Made by a program: the position numbers and the translations under genes | Notes under the pieces: model-generated | What the model saw: the letters and a program-made list of their open reading frames with translations, nothing else | What the model was told of the DNA's origin: nothing | Database searches by the model: none | Shown here: positions 44,155 through 54,481 of the stretch, one piece after another | Layout of the letters: each line of letters opens with the position of its first letter | Numbering within the stretch: position 1 is the first letter of the stretch | Assembly (NCBI GenBank): GCA_037974665.1 | Contig: CM075771.1 | Location: 24,129,425-24,193,424, forward strand | Direction: 5' to 3' | DNA from: Ehretia macrophylla | Taxonomy: Eukaryota; Streptophyta; Magnoliopsida; Boraginales; Ehretiaceae | DNA: 64,000 nucleotides

Positions 44155-44273
44155 GTGTGCGATCATACAAACAGTTATGCACCGGATCCCATATGTACTC
44201 TGAAGTTAAGCGTGCTTGGGCGAGAATAGTACAAGGATGGGTGCCCCTCTAGGAAGTCCTATTGTTGCACCCC
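44155..44273 (+). rRNA. 5S rRNA gene copy 60 (class B)
   Basis: The 5' end is GTGTGCGATC and the head CATACAAACAGTTATG. Box A is intact. GAGAATAGTAC and GGGTGCCCCTCTAGG are changes. Confidence 0.81.
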
Positions 44274-44686
44274 CCTTTTCGTTTTGGTTTTTTGCCCCTT
44301 GTAGGCATGCCAAAATGATCTATTCATCACATTTCTATTATCGAGTCCCACGGCATCTTGGCGAAGACAACTTCGCTTCGCATAGAGGCTAGGCCCGCAA
44401 ACCGAGGGCGTGGAGCCTGTGAACTAGTCTCCGTCGTTCTAGAGACCATAACTTTTGATCTGTAATGAGTTATGTGGCGCACAATATACCATTGGAAAGC
44501 TCTCCGAGAGCTCTACGACGGGGTTAGCAAGCCCGCTCGGCTGCGCCTATTTTCGGTGCCCAAAATTGAACGTTTTGATCAGTTTCAGGTCACTTTTTTT
44601 CTTTTTACGGTGTTTCCTCGACCCGAATCGTTCGTCAGGAGACGGGAAGAGGACGACACATAAGGGCTTTGCGGCCTCAACATGTC

Positions 44687-44805
44687 GGGTGCGATCATAC
44701 CATCAGTAATGTACCGGATCCCTTCAGAACTCCGAAGTTAAGCGTGCTTGGACGAGAGTAGTACTAGGATGGGTTACCCCCCGGGAAGTCCTTGTGTTGC
44801 ACCCC
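44687..44805 (+). rRNA. 5S rRNA gene copy 61 (class A)
   Basis: Last copy in the window. The 5' end is intact. Changes are AATGTACCGG, CCCTTCAGAACTCC, CTTGGACGAG, GGGTTACCCCCCGGG and CTTGTG. Confidence 0.83.
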
Positions 44806-45132
44806 CCTTTTCGTTTTATTTTTTTGCCCCATTCAGGCTTGCCAAGTTGCTTTATCTGTCACATTTCTATTATCGACTCCCACGACATCTTGGGCAAGAC
44901 AACTTCGCTTTGCTTAGAGGCTAGGCCCACAAACTGAGGGCGTGGGGCCTGTGACCAGGTCTCCGTCGCTCTGGTGCCCATAACATTTGATCCGTAAGGA
45001 GTTATCCGGCGCACAGCATACCGTTGAAAAGCAAAAATTGAACGTTTTCATCAGTTTCATGCCACTTTTCTTCTTTTTGCGCTGTTACTTCGTCCTAGAT
45101 CGTTCGTCAGGAGCCACGAATAGGACAACAAA

Positions 45133-47629
45133 TGTCACGCCCCAACTCGACCCTATCTACAATCAGTCAGGACGCAACGGAATTTTGACAGTATAACGAC
45201 AGTAATTAAGACACCGATTCTCTAAACCAACCTCTCAGAACATCATACAATCAAACTTCTCAACCAAACTACAATCAATTCCTCAATACCATTAACAACA
45301 TACATCATAACCATATTATACAACAATCATTCTTTGACGATCCATTCATAGTTATACACCTCCGTTCCAACATAATACCTTAACTTTAACATACATATCA
45401 AAATATATTATAAACCAACTTAGTAATCCAAACAAGGTCAAAAGAAAGACTACTAAGTTAACATCATTTAGTTCATTATCTTTACTACAACTTATACATC
45501 ATAAATTACAAGGAAAATAAAAAGACAACTAGTTTAATATACATATAATAGAGTATACAACATCTCAAGCATCAAGGACAAGACTCTGGCACATAGGACT
45601 CGTCCACATACGGCACATTATCCCCTTCTGGAGGCACGTACCCGTAATCTTGCTCAAGGACACCTGTATGCATGCAATAATAGAGAGTGAGCTTATATAA
45701 AACAAGCTCAGCGAGGATTCGATAGATCTCTAACAGTATTTACTATGCTCCTTGGAAATGATCCTTTGAGCAAGTAAACACACAAATAAACGTCAATACA
45801 ATATAAACACATAACTATAATGACCAATCAATAAAGGATACTCAATTTGGTATAGCTCCATACGCCATCACGATCTCAACCATTCTTCTTATAACTCCCC
45901 ATTACTCACGCACCCAAGGTACCTCAATAGCCCTTCCTTCCATGACACCTCCGTCATGTGAGCTGGGGGTAGTCTCTGGTAGTAATGCCGTTATCAACCT
46001 GACAGCCCAATGCTGCCTGAGAGGTGGCACACACATACCAAGACTCAACAATAATAATAAACATCATTCACAGGAGGACAGTCTAGCAGAACTGCCTATC
46101 TCCCGGTTCATCAATCATCAATCAATAATCATCAATAATCATCCATTTCCATCAATGTAACATCAATAATCATCAATATAACATCAATATAAGATCAATA
46201 TTTAATTAAACAACAAAACAACTAAGTTAGATGACAAAGTAGGCCATCCAACTTAACATGCATGAAACACGTAATATAACCCTAGTTTAACCATTAACAA
46301 CTCACAATTCAATCACTCAAATACCACCAAATCAACTAAAGGCTCAATTCAACAATTTAAAGAAAGACAACCTAAACTACAAATAATCATATCTTACATT
46401 CTACTAATCCAAACAACTCCAAATCAGTTTCAAACACTCACCCAATCAATCAACTACATTAGCCCTCTCGGAAACCAACCAAGACACACCAAAATGAAGC
46501 CCAACAACACTAAAACCTCAATGCACCTAGGCTGAAATTTTTGGATTTTCACCCAAACATCACAATCGAAAATTCGACATTATAATGGCGTTACCACGTA
46601 ATTAACAAACTTTTAAAAATCGACGGCAATCGATTCCAACCACAACAACTCAAGATAATCATCAAATGGCTAATTAATCAACTTTTAATACCCAAAAATA
46701 AATAATTTTGCTACAATGGTTCAAATCTCGTAGTAATACACAAAAACGATCCCTAGCATGTGCTGAGCAATAATATAACTTCAAATTAACATTCTAACGA
46801 TTCAAAATGCAGTTATGAGCAAAAACATAAAAAATGACTTTTGAGATCTAGAATTTTTCTCTCACCTTTGATGCGATATAAGCCTAAATATGCATGCAAT
46901 GCGTGCCCAACAAGCGGAATCCAACTTGGCATGAAATTCTATGGACAAAAACTATGTTTTTGTATGAAAAATTGATTTGAAAACTTGAAGAAAAGCTTTG
47001 GTTTTCTCTCTTATGGCTCTCGGCCATGTGTGTGTATTTTGAGTATGTTTTGTGTTGTGTTTTGTGTGTGTTGATGCATTTAAGCTAAAGGTCAATTAAA
47101 AAAATGCAAAGTCAAAGTTAGTTTATTAGTCCTTTAATTGTTTTTCTAGTCTTTTAATTCATTTCTTGACTATTTCTTGCTCAACTAACAAATTAGCACT
47201 TAAATTAATTCTAGTCAATATATGTTAGGTGACAAAGAATTTTACATTAAAATAGTTTCACCCGAATCGGCTAGAAACTCGTTTTCTTGCAAAAGAAAGT
47301 GTAAAAATCTTTAAAATTCCAAAACCGATTTCAAATCCGTTTTAATCAAACACGGGTCTATTAATACTCGAGGACTAGGTTTTAAAACGTTTAAAACACC
47401 CTTGTAAAAAATTTAGCGGACAGGTGTTCAAAATATTATTCACTAAAACCGACGATAAAATTTATGATTCCGTTTTTTATGAAAATTTCATAAATGCACA
47501 CTTAGCATGTATTAGGAGTATTAATCACAGATTTATCACATTCTAAGTCATATAGCACATAAACAGGCAATTCACGCAAAACGAGATAAAGCACGCAAAA
47601 CGAGAGAAAGCAAAATATATGGTCTCACA
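45133..47629 (-). repeat. LTR 1 (3' LTR of gypsy element A)
   Basis: 2497 bp, + strand TGTCACGCCCCAACTCG...GGTCTCACA. Contains a TATA box on the minus strand (45691-45699) and an ATCAAT-type simple repeat (about 46110-46200). It keeps two stretches missing from LTR 2 (TTTAATTAAACAACAAAAC at about 46200 and AAGCCCAACAACAC at about 46497). Confidence 0.9.
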
Positions 47630-47643
47630 GTCTCTCCCCCTTA
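47630..47643 (-). other. Polypurine tract of gypsy element A
   Basis: The minus strand reads TAAGGGGGAGAGAC directly before the 3' LTR. Confidence 0.78.
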
Positions 47644-47707
47644 AAGAAATTTCTTCCACGAAATTCTTACATGCTGAACGAAATAGATCTATGTACTGCT
47701 GCAACAT

Positions 47708-48540
47708 CTAATCTCGTCTCTCCGAAGTAGCTTCCTCGATACCGTGATGCTTCCACAACACCTTGACCATCGGAATCTTCTTTGACCTCAACTCTCGTTC
47801 CATCTGATCAAGAATACGAATCGACCGCTCGTCATAAGTCAGATTCTCACGAAGCTGTAACGGCTCTGGCTCAAGAATATGAGAAGGATCCGGATTATAT
47901 TTTAGAAAATTAGACACGTGAAATACATCGTGGACATTAGAGAAATTCTCCGGTAAAGCCAACCAATATGCCAACTTACCCACTCTGCCAGTAATCTCAA
48001 ACGGCCCCACAAACCACGGACTCAGCTTACCACCTTTACCATAACGAGCAAACCCCTTACGAGGAGACAATCTCAAGAAAACCCAATCTCCGACTGTAAA
48101 CTCCAAATCCCGACGATACTTATCAGCATAACTCTTGATGCTCGGCTTTCACACACTGACAAGTCAAACATCTAGACACGAACTGAGCAACTTCACTCTT
48201 CATATTATTCCACCAATAGTGTTGCTTCAAGTCTCGATACATCTTGGTTCCACCAAGATGAATAGTATACTTAGAATTATGATCCTCCTCCAGAATACCT
48301 CGCCTCAAACCCGGGTCATCGGGAACACAAACCCTGTTCTGAAATGGATGAATACCATCCTCGTGCACTTTGAAGTCAGACTGATCATCCGTCATCTGAT
48401 CCTTGATCTTTTGAAGTTTAACATCAAGTTGCTGAGCTTCTCTTATCTGAGACAACAATAAAGGCTGAATACAGAGATGTGAACACATCACCCCAACCTG
48501 AGTTAACTTCGGTCTCCAATAAGTAAATTCCCCAAGAACC
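47708..48540 (-). pseudogene. Integrase remnant of gypsy element A (catalytic core deleted)
   Basis: The N-terminal zinc-binding part (48491 to about 48139) keeps the HHCC residues (HNSKYTIH and CLTC). The C-terminal part (48106 to 47708) keeps the GPF...FHVSN segment and a chromodomain-like tail ([22 protein letters not shown]). Between them, at TTGA (48135-48138), about 650 bp present in element B (54922-55571) are missing, including all catalytic residues. The joined frame also shifts, so no integrase could be made. Confidence 0.92.
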
Positions 48541-48545
48541 TCCCA

Positions 48546-49731
48546 TTAATTAACAGCCAAACAAGAAACACTCGCCTTATAGCTAAGAGCGTCTGCCACC
48601 ACATTTGCCTTTCCAGGCAGATAGCTGATAGAGCAATTATAATCTCCAAGAAGTTCCATCCACCTCCGCTGATGCATATTCAACTCCTTCTGTGAGAATA
48701 AATACTTAATACTCTTATGATCAATGAAAATCTCAAACTTACTACCCCACAGATAATGACGCCACTTTTTCAGTGCGAATACAATAGCTGCCAACTCAAG
48801 ATCATGAGTCGGATAATTCACCTCATAAGGTTTCAACTTTCTAGAAGCATAGGCAATAACCCGACCATTCTGCATAAGAACACATCCCAAGCCCTCCTTG
48901 GATGCATCACTGTAAATGACCATATTGTCGGTCCCTTCTGGTAGAGCAAGTACTGGAGCAGTAGTCAATCTCTTTTTCAATTCCTGAAACCCACTCTCAC
49001 ATTTCTCATCCCAAACAAAGCTAGTCTGTTTCTGAGTTAACATAGAAAGTGGCCCGGCAATCTTCGAAAAGTCCTTGACAAACCTACGGTAATAACCCGC
49101 CAAGCCAAGAAAGCTACGAACTTCCGAAACATTCTCCGGACGTTTCCAAGACATCATCGATTCAATCTTAGTGGGATCTCCAGAAATACCACTCTGTGTG
49201 ATAACATGGCCAAGAAAAGATATGTGTTGCAGCCAAAATTCACATTTGCTGAACTTGGCAAACAACTGATGCTCCTACAGCTTCTGTAAGACAAGCCGTA
49301 GATATTGCTCGTGCTCCAATTCAGACTTAAAATAAACCAAGATATCATTAATAAAGATAACCACGAACTAGTCCAAGTACAACTGAAAACCCGATGCGTA
49401 AGATCCATAAATGCTGCCGGTGCATTAGTTAATCCAAAGGGCATAACTACAAACTCATAATGCCCGTACCGAGTCCTGAAGGCAGACTTCGGAACATCCT
49501 CCGTGCGAATCCGAAGCTGATAATACCCCTGCCTCAAGTCAAACTTAGAGTAGACTTTGGCTCCCTGAAGTTGATCAAACAACTCGTCAATCAGTGGCAA
49601 ATGATACTTGTTCTTGATGGTCTACCATCCTTCTTCTTCACAAATAAAACAGGTGCTCCCCAAGGTGAAGAACTCTGCTGAATGAAACCCTTCTCTATTA
49701 ACTCCTGCAACGGAGTCTTCAGCTCCTTCAA
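48546..49731 (-). pseudogene. Reverse transcriptase-RNase H of gypsy element A, frameshifted
   Basis: The RNase H part (49265-48546, 239 codons) is open, with [16 protein letters not shown], a DHKS and ADALS. Reverse transcriptase is broken: compared with element B, 40 bp are missing at 49622 (conserved first RT block) and the frame shifts. The active-site box reads FINDILVY where B has FIDDILVY, so a catalytic Asp is Asn (about 49349). The frame ends in TAA after LAVN (48546), a stop also present in element B. Confidence 0.9.
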
Positions 49732-50376
49732 CTAAGCTGGTGCCATCCGGTACGCTGATTTGGAAATAGGTTGAGTACCAGGAACAAGATTACTCACAAA
49801 CTCCACATTTCTCTCTGGCGGTAACCCTGGCAACTCCTCGGGAAATACATTAGGATATTCCCGAATAATAGGAACTTCGTCCAGCTGTAGCTTATCAGAT
49901 GGCTTGTTGATCAAATAAGCTAGATAACCCGAACACCCCTTACTTACCAATTTAACGACTTTAGTTGCTGAGATAACAAAACTCGTCTTAGCACCTCAAT
50001 TCTCTACTACCTTAACTACTGGTTGATCTGGCAAACGAAACTGTACTACCTTTGTTCTAGAGATCAACTGGGCATCATACTTAGAAAGCCAATCCATACC
50101 CAAGATAACATTATACCCTCGGATAGGAAAGAAGATAAGGTCCGAAGGAAAATTATACCCCTTAACATGTATTATACTATCCTTACAAACTAGGCCAGTC
50201 ACATACTTATCAGTCAAAGAGGTACTAATCTCAACCACATAAGGCAGTCTTTCAGGTTGCACATTAACACGTTGCACACAAACAGGAGTAATGAAAGAAT
50301 GTGTAGTACTAGAATCAATCAACACTTTAACAAGTTAATCAAGTATAAGGAAGTTACCTTCCACAACTGCAGTCTC
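49732..50376 (-). pseudogene. Aspartic protease region of gypsy element A
   Basis: Retropepsin-like sequence around LIDSSTTHSF (about 50310) and ILGMDWL (about 50090). The active-site DSG of element B is DSS here, so the motif is damaged. The same frame contains TAA (about 50334), TGA (49996) and TAG (49732) stops. It continues into the VFPEELPGLPPER linker that precedes reverse transcriptase. Confidence 0.88.
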
Positions 50377-51663
50377 CTAAGGCATCTCCTCCAAGTCAAC
50401 TGCGTAGGCTTGAGCCTGAACCCGCTGCTGCTGAGGTACCCTGCCCCCAGATTGACCCTGATAACCCTGAGTCGCTGCCGGACCCTCAATCCTTTGATAT
50501 CTAGGGCAATCCCTCGCCCTATGCAGATTGTTACCGCAACCCAAACAAGCCCCTGACTTCACCCTGCAGTCGGCCTCCACATGGCCCAGGAATTTGTAGT
50601 AAGTACACTGCGGTGATGATGCACTAACACTGCCCCTACAAGAACCAGAAGCTGAAAAAGCAGCTGCACCAGCCTGCTACTGAGGTCTAACAAAACTAGG
50701 CCTGTATTGACCCTGAGACTAGGCCAGCCTAAACTGAGACTAAGCCTGATAAGACCCCTGCTGAAATTGAGGTCGATAATAACTCTGCTGACCCTGTGGC
50801 CTGAAAGAACCCTGCTGAGCTGGCGGCCTATACACACCCTGTTGTACTAAAGGCCTAAACACTCCCTGCTGACCCTGCGGCTGGAAGGGCCTCTTGCTAG
50901 GCTGGCTAGATACAATCTGTTCCCCCTTTCTCTTCTCCAGTCTAGAAGCTGCATCAAAGGCCTCCGTAAGTATATCATACCGATTCAGGGCCATCGCATC
51001 CTGAATCTCGGGCCTCAACCCCAATATAAATCTACGAGTCTTACGTTCCTCGTCAGCTACATACTCTGGTGCATACCGGGACACCCTAGTGAAAGTGGCC
51101 TCATACTGTGCCACTGAAGCATCTCCCTACACTAAGGCTAGAAACTCTGCCTCTCTCCGCTCCCTAGCGATCCTAGGGACATACTTTGCCTGGAAAGCTA
51201 ATAGAAAGGTATCTGAAACATACGGAATACCCTGAGTCTCCCAGCTAGTTTTCACCGTGCGCCACCATTCTTCCACCTCATCATCTAGCAAGTACATGGC
51301 AAAAGTGACCTTCCGCTCATCGGTATAATCAAGAGGGTGAAAAATCTTCTCCACCTTGCTAATCCATGCCTCAGCTTTCCTATCATCCGGCTCCCCCTGA
51401 AACCCCGGTGGATAATACCCTAAAAACTCTTTCAGTGTACCACGACCATGGCACCCACCTTGTGCATTCAACAACTGATTCTGCAATGCCTGATTCTGGG
51501 CAGCCTGCCCTGCCAGTAACTATGCCTGACTGGCCATGATCTCGTTCATCCTATGAAAAGCGGCACCTATACGATCATCATCCTTAACTTGTCCTAGTGC
51601 CATATTTCTCGGAACCTCATCAATCATCTCAAGCCTACCTCTGGTCCTCGGTCTACTCGTCAT
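50377..51663 (-). pseudogene. gag of gypsy element A (five in-frame TAG codons)
   Basis: The start is ATG at 51663 (MTSRPRTRG), the same start as in element B. The retrotransposon-gag capsid region is at about 51480-51000 (GTLKEFLGYYPPGFQG, EEWWRT, FILGLRPEIQ). A Gln-rich linker follows, then an intact CCHC zinc knuckle (CLGCGNNLHRARDC, about 50530). A single frame runs through, with TAG at 51520, 51127, 50740, 50719 and 50677. Where element B can be compared, B often has CAG. Confidence 0.91.
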
Positions 51664-51939
51664 TCTACTAATCAAAGAGTTAGCACATGTTATAGCACAT
51701 TAACAAACTATGAACAACTATTAACACATAAACAACAAACACATATAAAGCACATAAATCACTTAAGTATCAATCACATAAACAAATTAGTCACATAATC
51801 ACATAAGCACTAAATCACATAATCACTTAATCACTTAACCATATTAACACATAGTTCACTTTTCTTTCACTTCATACATACTTTCATGCTAAGACCATTA
51901 CCCACAATCCGAGAATACCCTGGCTGACAGCTAACAAGA
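51664..51939 (-). other. Leader of gypsy element A between primer site and gag
   Basis: AT-rich untranslated leader with short repeats of CACATAAATCAC/CACTTAATCAC. The same leader is present in element B at 61769-62044. No gene seen. Confidence 0.7.
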
Positions 51940-51951
51940 GCTCTGATACCA
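51940..51951 (-). other. Primer binding site (initiator tRNA-Met), gypsy element A
   Basis: The minus strand reads TGGTATCAGAGC, six bases from the LTR. Confidence 0.9.
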
Positions 51952-51957
51952 CTTAAA

Positions 51958-54402
51958 TGTCACGCCCCAACTCGACCCCACCTACAATCAGTCAGGACGC
52001 AACGGAATTTCGGCAGTATAACGACAGTAATTAAGACACCGAGGCTCTAAACCAACCTCTCAGAACATCATACAATCAAACTCCTCAACCAAAAAACAAT
52101 CAACTCCTCAATACCATTAACAACATACAACATAACCATATTATACAACAATCATTCTTAGATTATCTATTCATAGTTATACGCCTCCGTTCCAACATAA
52201 TACCTTAACTTTAACATACATATCAAAATAGATTATAAACCAACTTAGTAATCTAAACAAGGTCAAAAGAAAGACTACTAAGTTAACATCATTTAGTTCA
52301 TTATCTTTACTACAACTTATACATCATAAATTACAAGGAAAATAAAAGACAACTAGTTTAATATACAGATAATAGAGTATACAACATCTCAAGCATCAAG
52401 GACAAGACTCTGGCACATAGGACTCATCCACATACGGCACATTATCCCCTTCTGGAGGCACGTACCCGTAATCTTTCTCAAGGACACCTGTATGCATGCA
52501 ATAATAGAGAGTGAGCTTATATAAAACAAGCTCAGCGAGGATCCGATAGATCTCTAACAGTATTTACTATGCTTCTTGGAAATGATCCTTTGAGCAAGTA
52601 AACACACGAATAAAAATCAATACAATATAAACACATAACTATAATGACCAATCAATAAAGGATACTCAATTTGGTGTAGTTCCATATGCCATCACGATCT
52701 CAACCATTTTTCTTATAACTCCCCATTACTCACGCACCCGAGGTACCTCACTAGCCGTTCCCTCCATGACACCTCTGTCATGCGAGCTGGGGGTTGTCTC
52801 TGGTAGTCATACCGTTATCAACCCGACAGCCCGATGCTGCCCGGGAGGTGGCACACATATACCAAGACTCAACAATAATAATAAACATCATTCACAGAAG
52901 GATAGTCTAGCAGAATTGCCTATCTCCCGGTTCATCAATCATCAATCAATAATCATCAATAATCATCTATTTCCATCAGTGTAACATCGAAAATCATCAA
53001 TATAACATCAATATAACATCAATATAACATCAATATTTGGATGACAAAGTATGCCATCCAACTTAACATGCATGAAACACGTAATCTAACCCTAGTCTAA
53101 CCATTAACAACTCACATTTCAATCACTCAAATACCACCCAATCAACTAAAGGCTCAATTCAACAATTTAAAGAAAGATAACCTAAACTTCAAATAATCAT
53201 ATCTTACATTCTACTAATCCAAACAACTCCAAATCAGTTTCAAACACTCACCCATTCAATCAACTACATTAGCCCTCTCGGAAACCAACCAAGACACACC
53301 TAGGCTGAAATTTTTGGATTTTTACCCAAATATCGCAATCAAAAATTCAGCATTATAACGGCGTTGCCACGTAATTAACAAACTTTTAGAAACGACGGCA
53401 ATCGATTCCAACCACAACAACTCAAGATAATCATCAAATGGCTAATTAATCAACTTTTAATACCCGAAAATAAATAATTTTGCTACAATGGTTCAAATCT
53501 CATAGTAATACACATAAACGATCCTTAGAATGCGCTGAGCAATAATATAACTTCAAATTAACATTCTAACAGTTCAAAATGCAGTTATGAGCAAAAACAT
53601 AAAAAATGACTTTTGAGATCTAGAATTTTTATCTCACCTTTGATGCGATATAAGCGTAGATATCCGTGCAATGCTTGCCCAACAATCGAAATCCAACTTG
53701 GCACGAAGTTCTATGTACAAAAACTAGGTTTTTCTATGAAAAAATGATTTGAAAACTTGAAGAAAAGCTTTGGTTTTCTCTCTTATGGCTCTCGGCCATG
53801 TGTGTATATTTTGAGTGTGTTTTGTGTTGTGTTTTGTGTGTGTTGATGCGTTTAAGCTAAAGGTCAATTAAAAAATGCAAAGTCAAAGTTAGTTTATTAG
53901 TCCTTTAATTGTTTTTCTAGTCTTTTAATTTATTTCATGAGTATTTCTTGCTCAACTAACAAATTAACACTTAAATTAATTCTAGTCAATATATGTTAGG
54001 TGACAAAGAATTTTACATTAAAATAGTTTCACCCGAATTGGCTAGAAACTCGTTTTCTTGCAAAAGAAAGTGTAAAAATCTTTTAAATTCCAAAACCGAT
54101 TCCAAATCCATTTTAATCAAACACGGGTCTATTAATACTTGAGGACTAGGTTTTAAAACGTTTAAAATACCCCTGTAAAAAATTTAGCAGACAGGTGTTC
54201 AAAAATACTATTTACCAAAACTGACGATAAAATTTCTGATTTCGTTTTTTATGAAAATTTCATGAATGCACAATTAGCATGTATTAGGAGTATTAATCAC
54301 AGAATTATCACATTCTAAGTCATATAGCACATAAACAGGTCAATTCACGCAAAACGAGGTAAAGCACGCAAAACGAGATAAAGCAAAATATGGGGTCTCA
54401 CA
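51958..54402 (-). repeat. LTR 2, shared: 5' LTR of element A and 3' LTR of element B
   Basis: 2445 bp with the same ends as LTR 1. It directly borders the primer site of A on one side and the purine tract of B on the other, so it serves both elements. Compared with LTRs 1 and 3 it lacks a block at about 53037 and one at about 53300. TATA box at 52515-52523 on the minus strand. Confidence 0.9.
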
Positions 54403-54422
54403 TTCTCCCCCCCTCCCCCTCA
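54403..54422 (-). other. Polypurine tract of gypsy element B
   Basis: The minus strand is a G-rich purine run (GAGGGGGAGGGGGGGAGAA) directly before LTR 2, longer than in element A. Confidence 0.78.
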
Positions 54423-54481
54423 TTTAAAGAAATTTCAACCCCGAAATTTTTACTTGCTGAACGGAATAGATCTGGGTACTG

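Larger units (their letters stand above)
36307..45132 (+). repeat. 5S rDNA-like tandem array, segment 3 (copies 45-61)
   Basis: Seventeen copies, mostly 530-535 bp apart. Two units (51 to 52 and 55 to 56) are only 317-318 bp because the same spacer block is missing. Signature variants recur exactly 1911-1912 bp apart in this segment. The last spacer (44806-45132) has also lost a block around 45031 (CCGTTGAAAAGC joined to AAAAATTGAACG) and is cut by the gypsy LTR at 45133, just before the TATA-like element. Confidence 0.93.
45133..54402 (-). mobile_element. Ty3-gypsy retrotransposon A (chromovirus-like), defective
   Basis: The 3' LTR (45133-47629), interior (47630-51957) and 5' LTR (51958-54402) read on the minus strand. 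The order gag, protease, reverse transcriptase, RNase H, integrase, then a chromodomain-like tail, is that of Ty3-gypsy chromoviruses. Long LTRs and the initiator tRNA-Met primer suggest the Tekay/Del group (inference). The 5' LTR is shared with element B, so this is a tandem. It sits in a 5S spacer. Integrase core and part of reverse transcriptase are deleted and gag has five nonsense codons. Confidence 0.92.

Noticed and set aside
3824-44805. Regularly spaced repeats considered as a CRISPR array or protein-coding minisatellite
   Set aside because: The unit is about 530 bp with a clear 5S gene, and the surroundings are plant retrotransposons.
3824-44805. Compensating change in helix IV between class B CAAGG and CTTGGG
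   Set aside because: Some class B copies (3, 11, 15, 38, 44, 46) have TTGG that would pair with CAAGG, but most class B copies have CTGG or CTAG and some class A copies also have TTGG. There is no consistent covariation.
46110-46200. ATCAAT/ATAACATCAAT simple repeats as a separate satellite
   Set aside because: They are an internal, variable part of the gypsy LTR (also at about 52930-53040 and 63035-63130).
51940-51951. tRNA-Met-like sequence next to LTRs
   Set aside because: Only 12 bases complementary to the tRNA 3' end are present. These are primer binding sites, not tRNA genes. I found no tRNA gene in the window.
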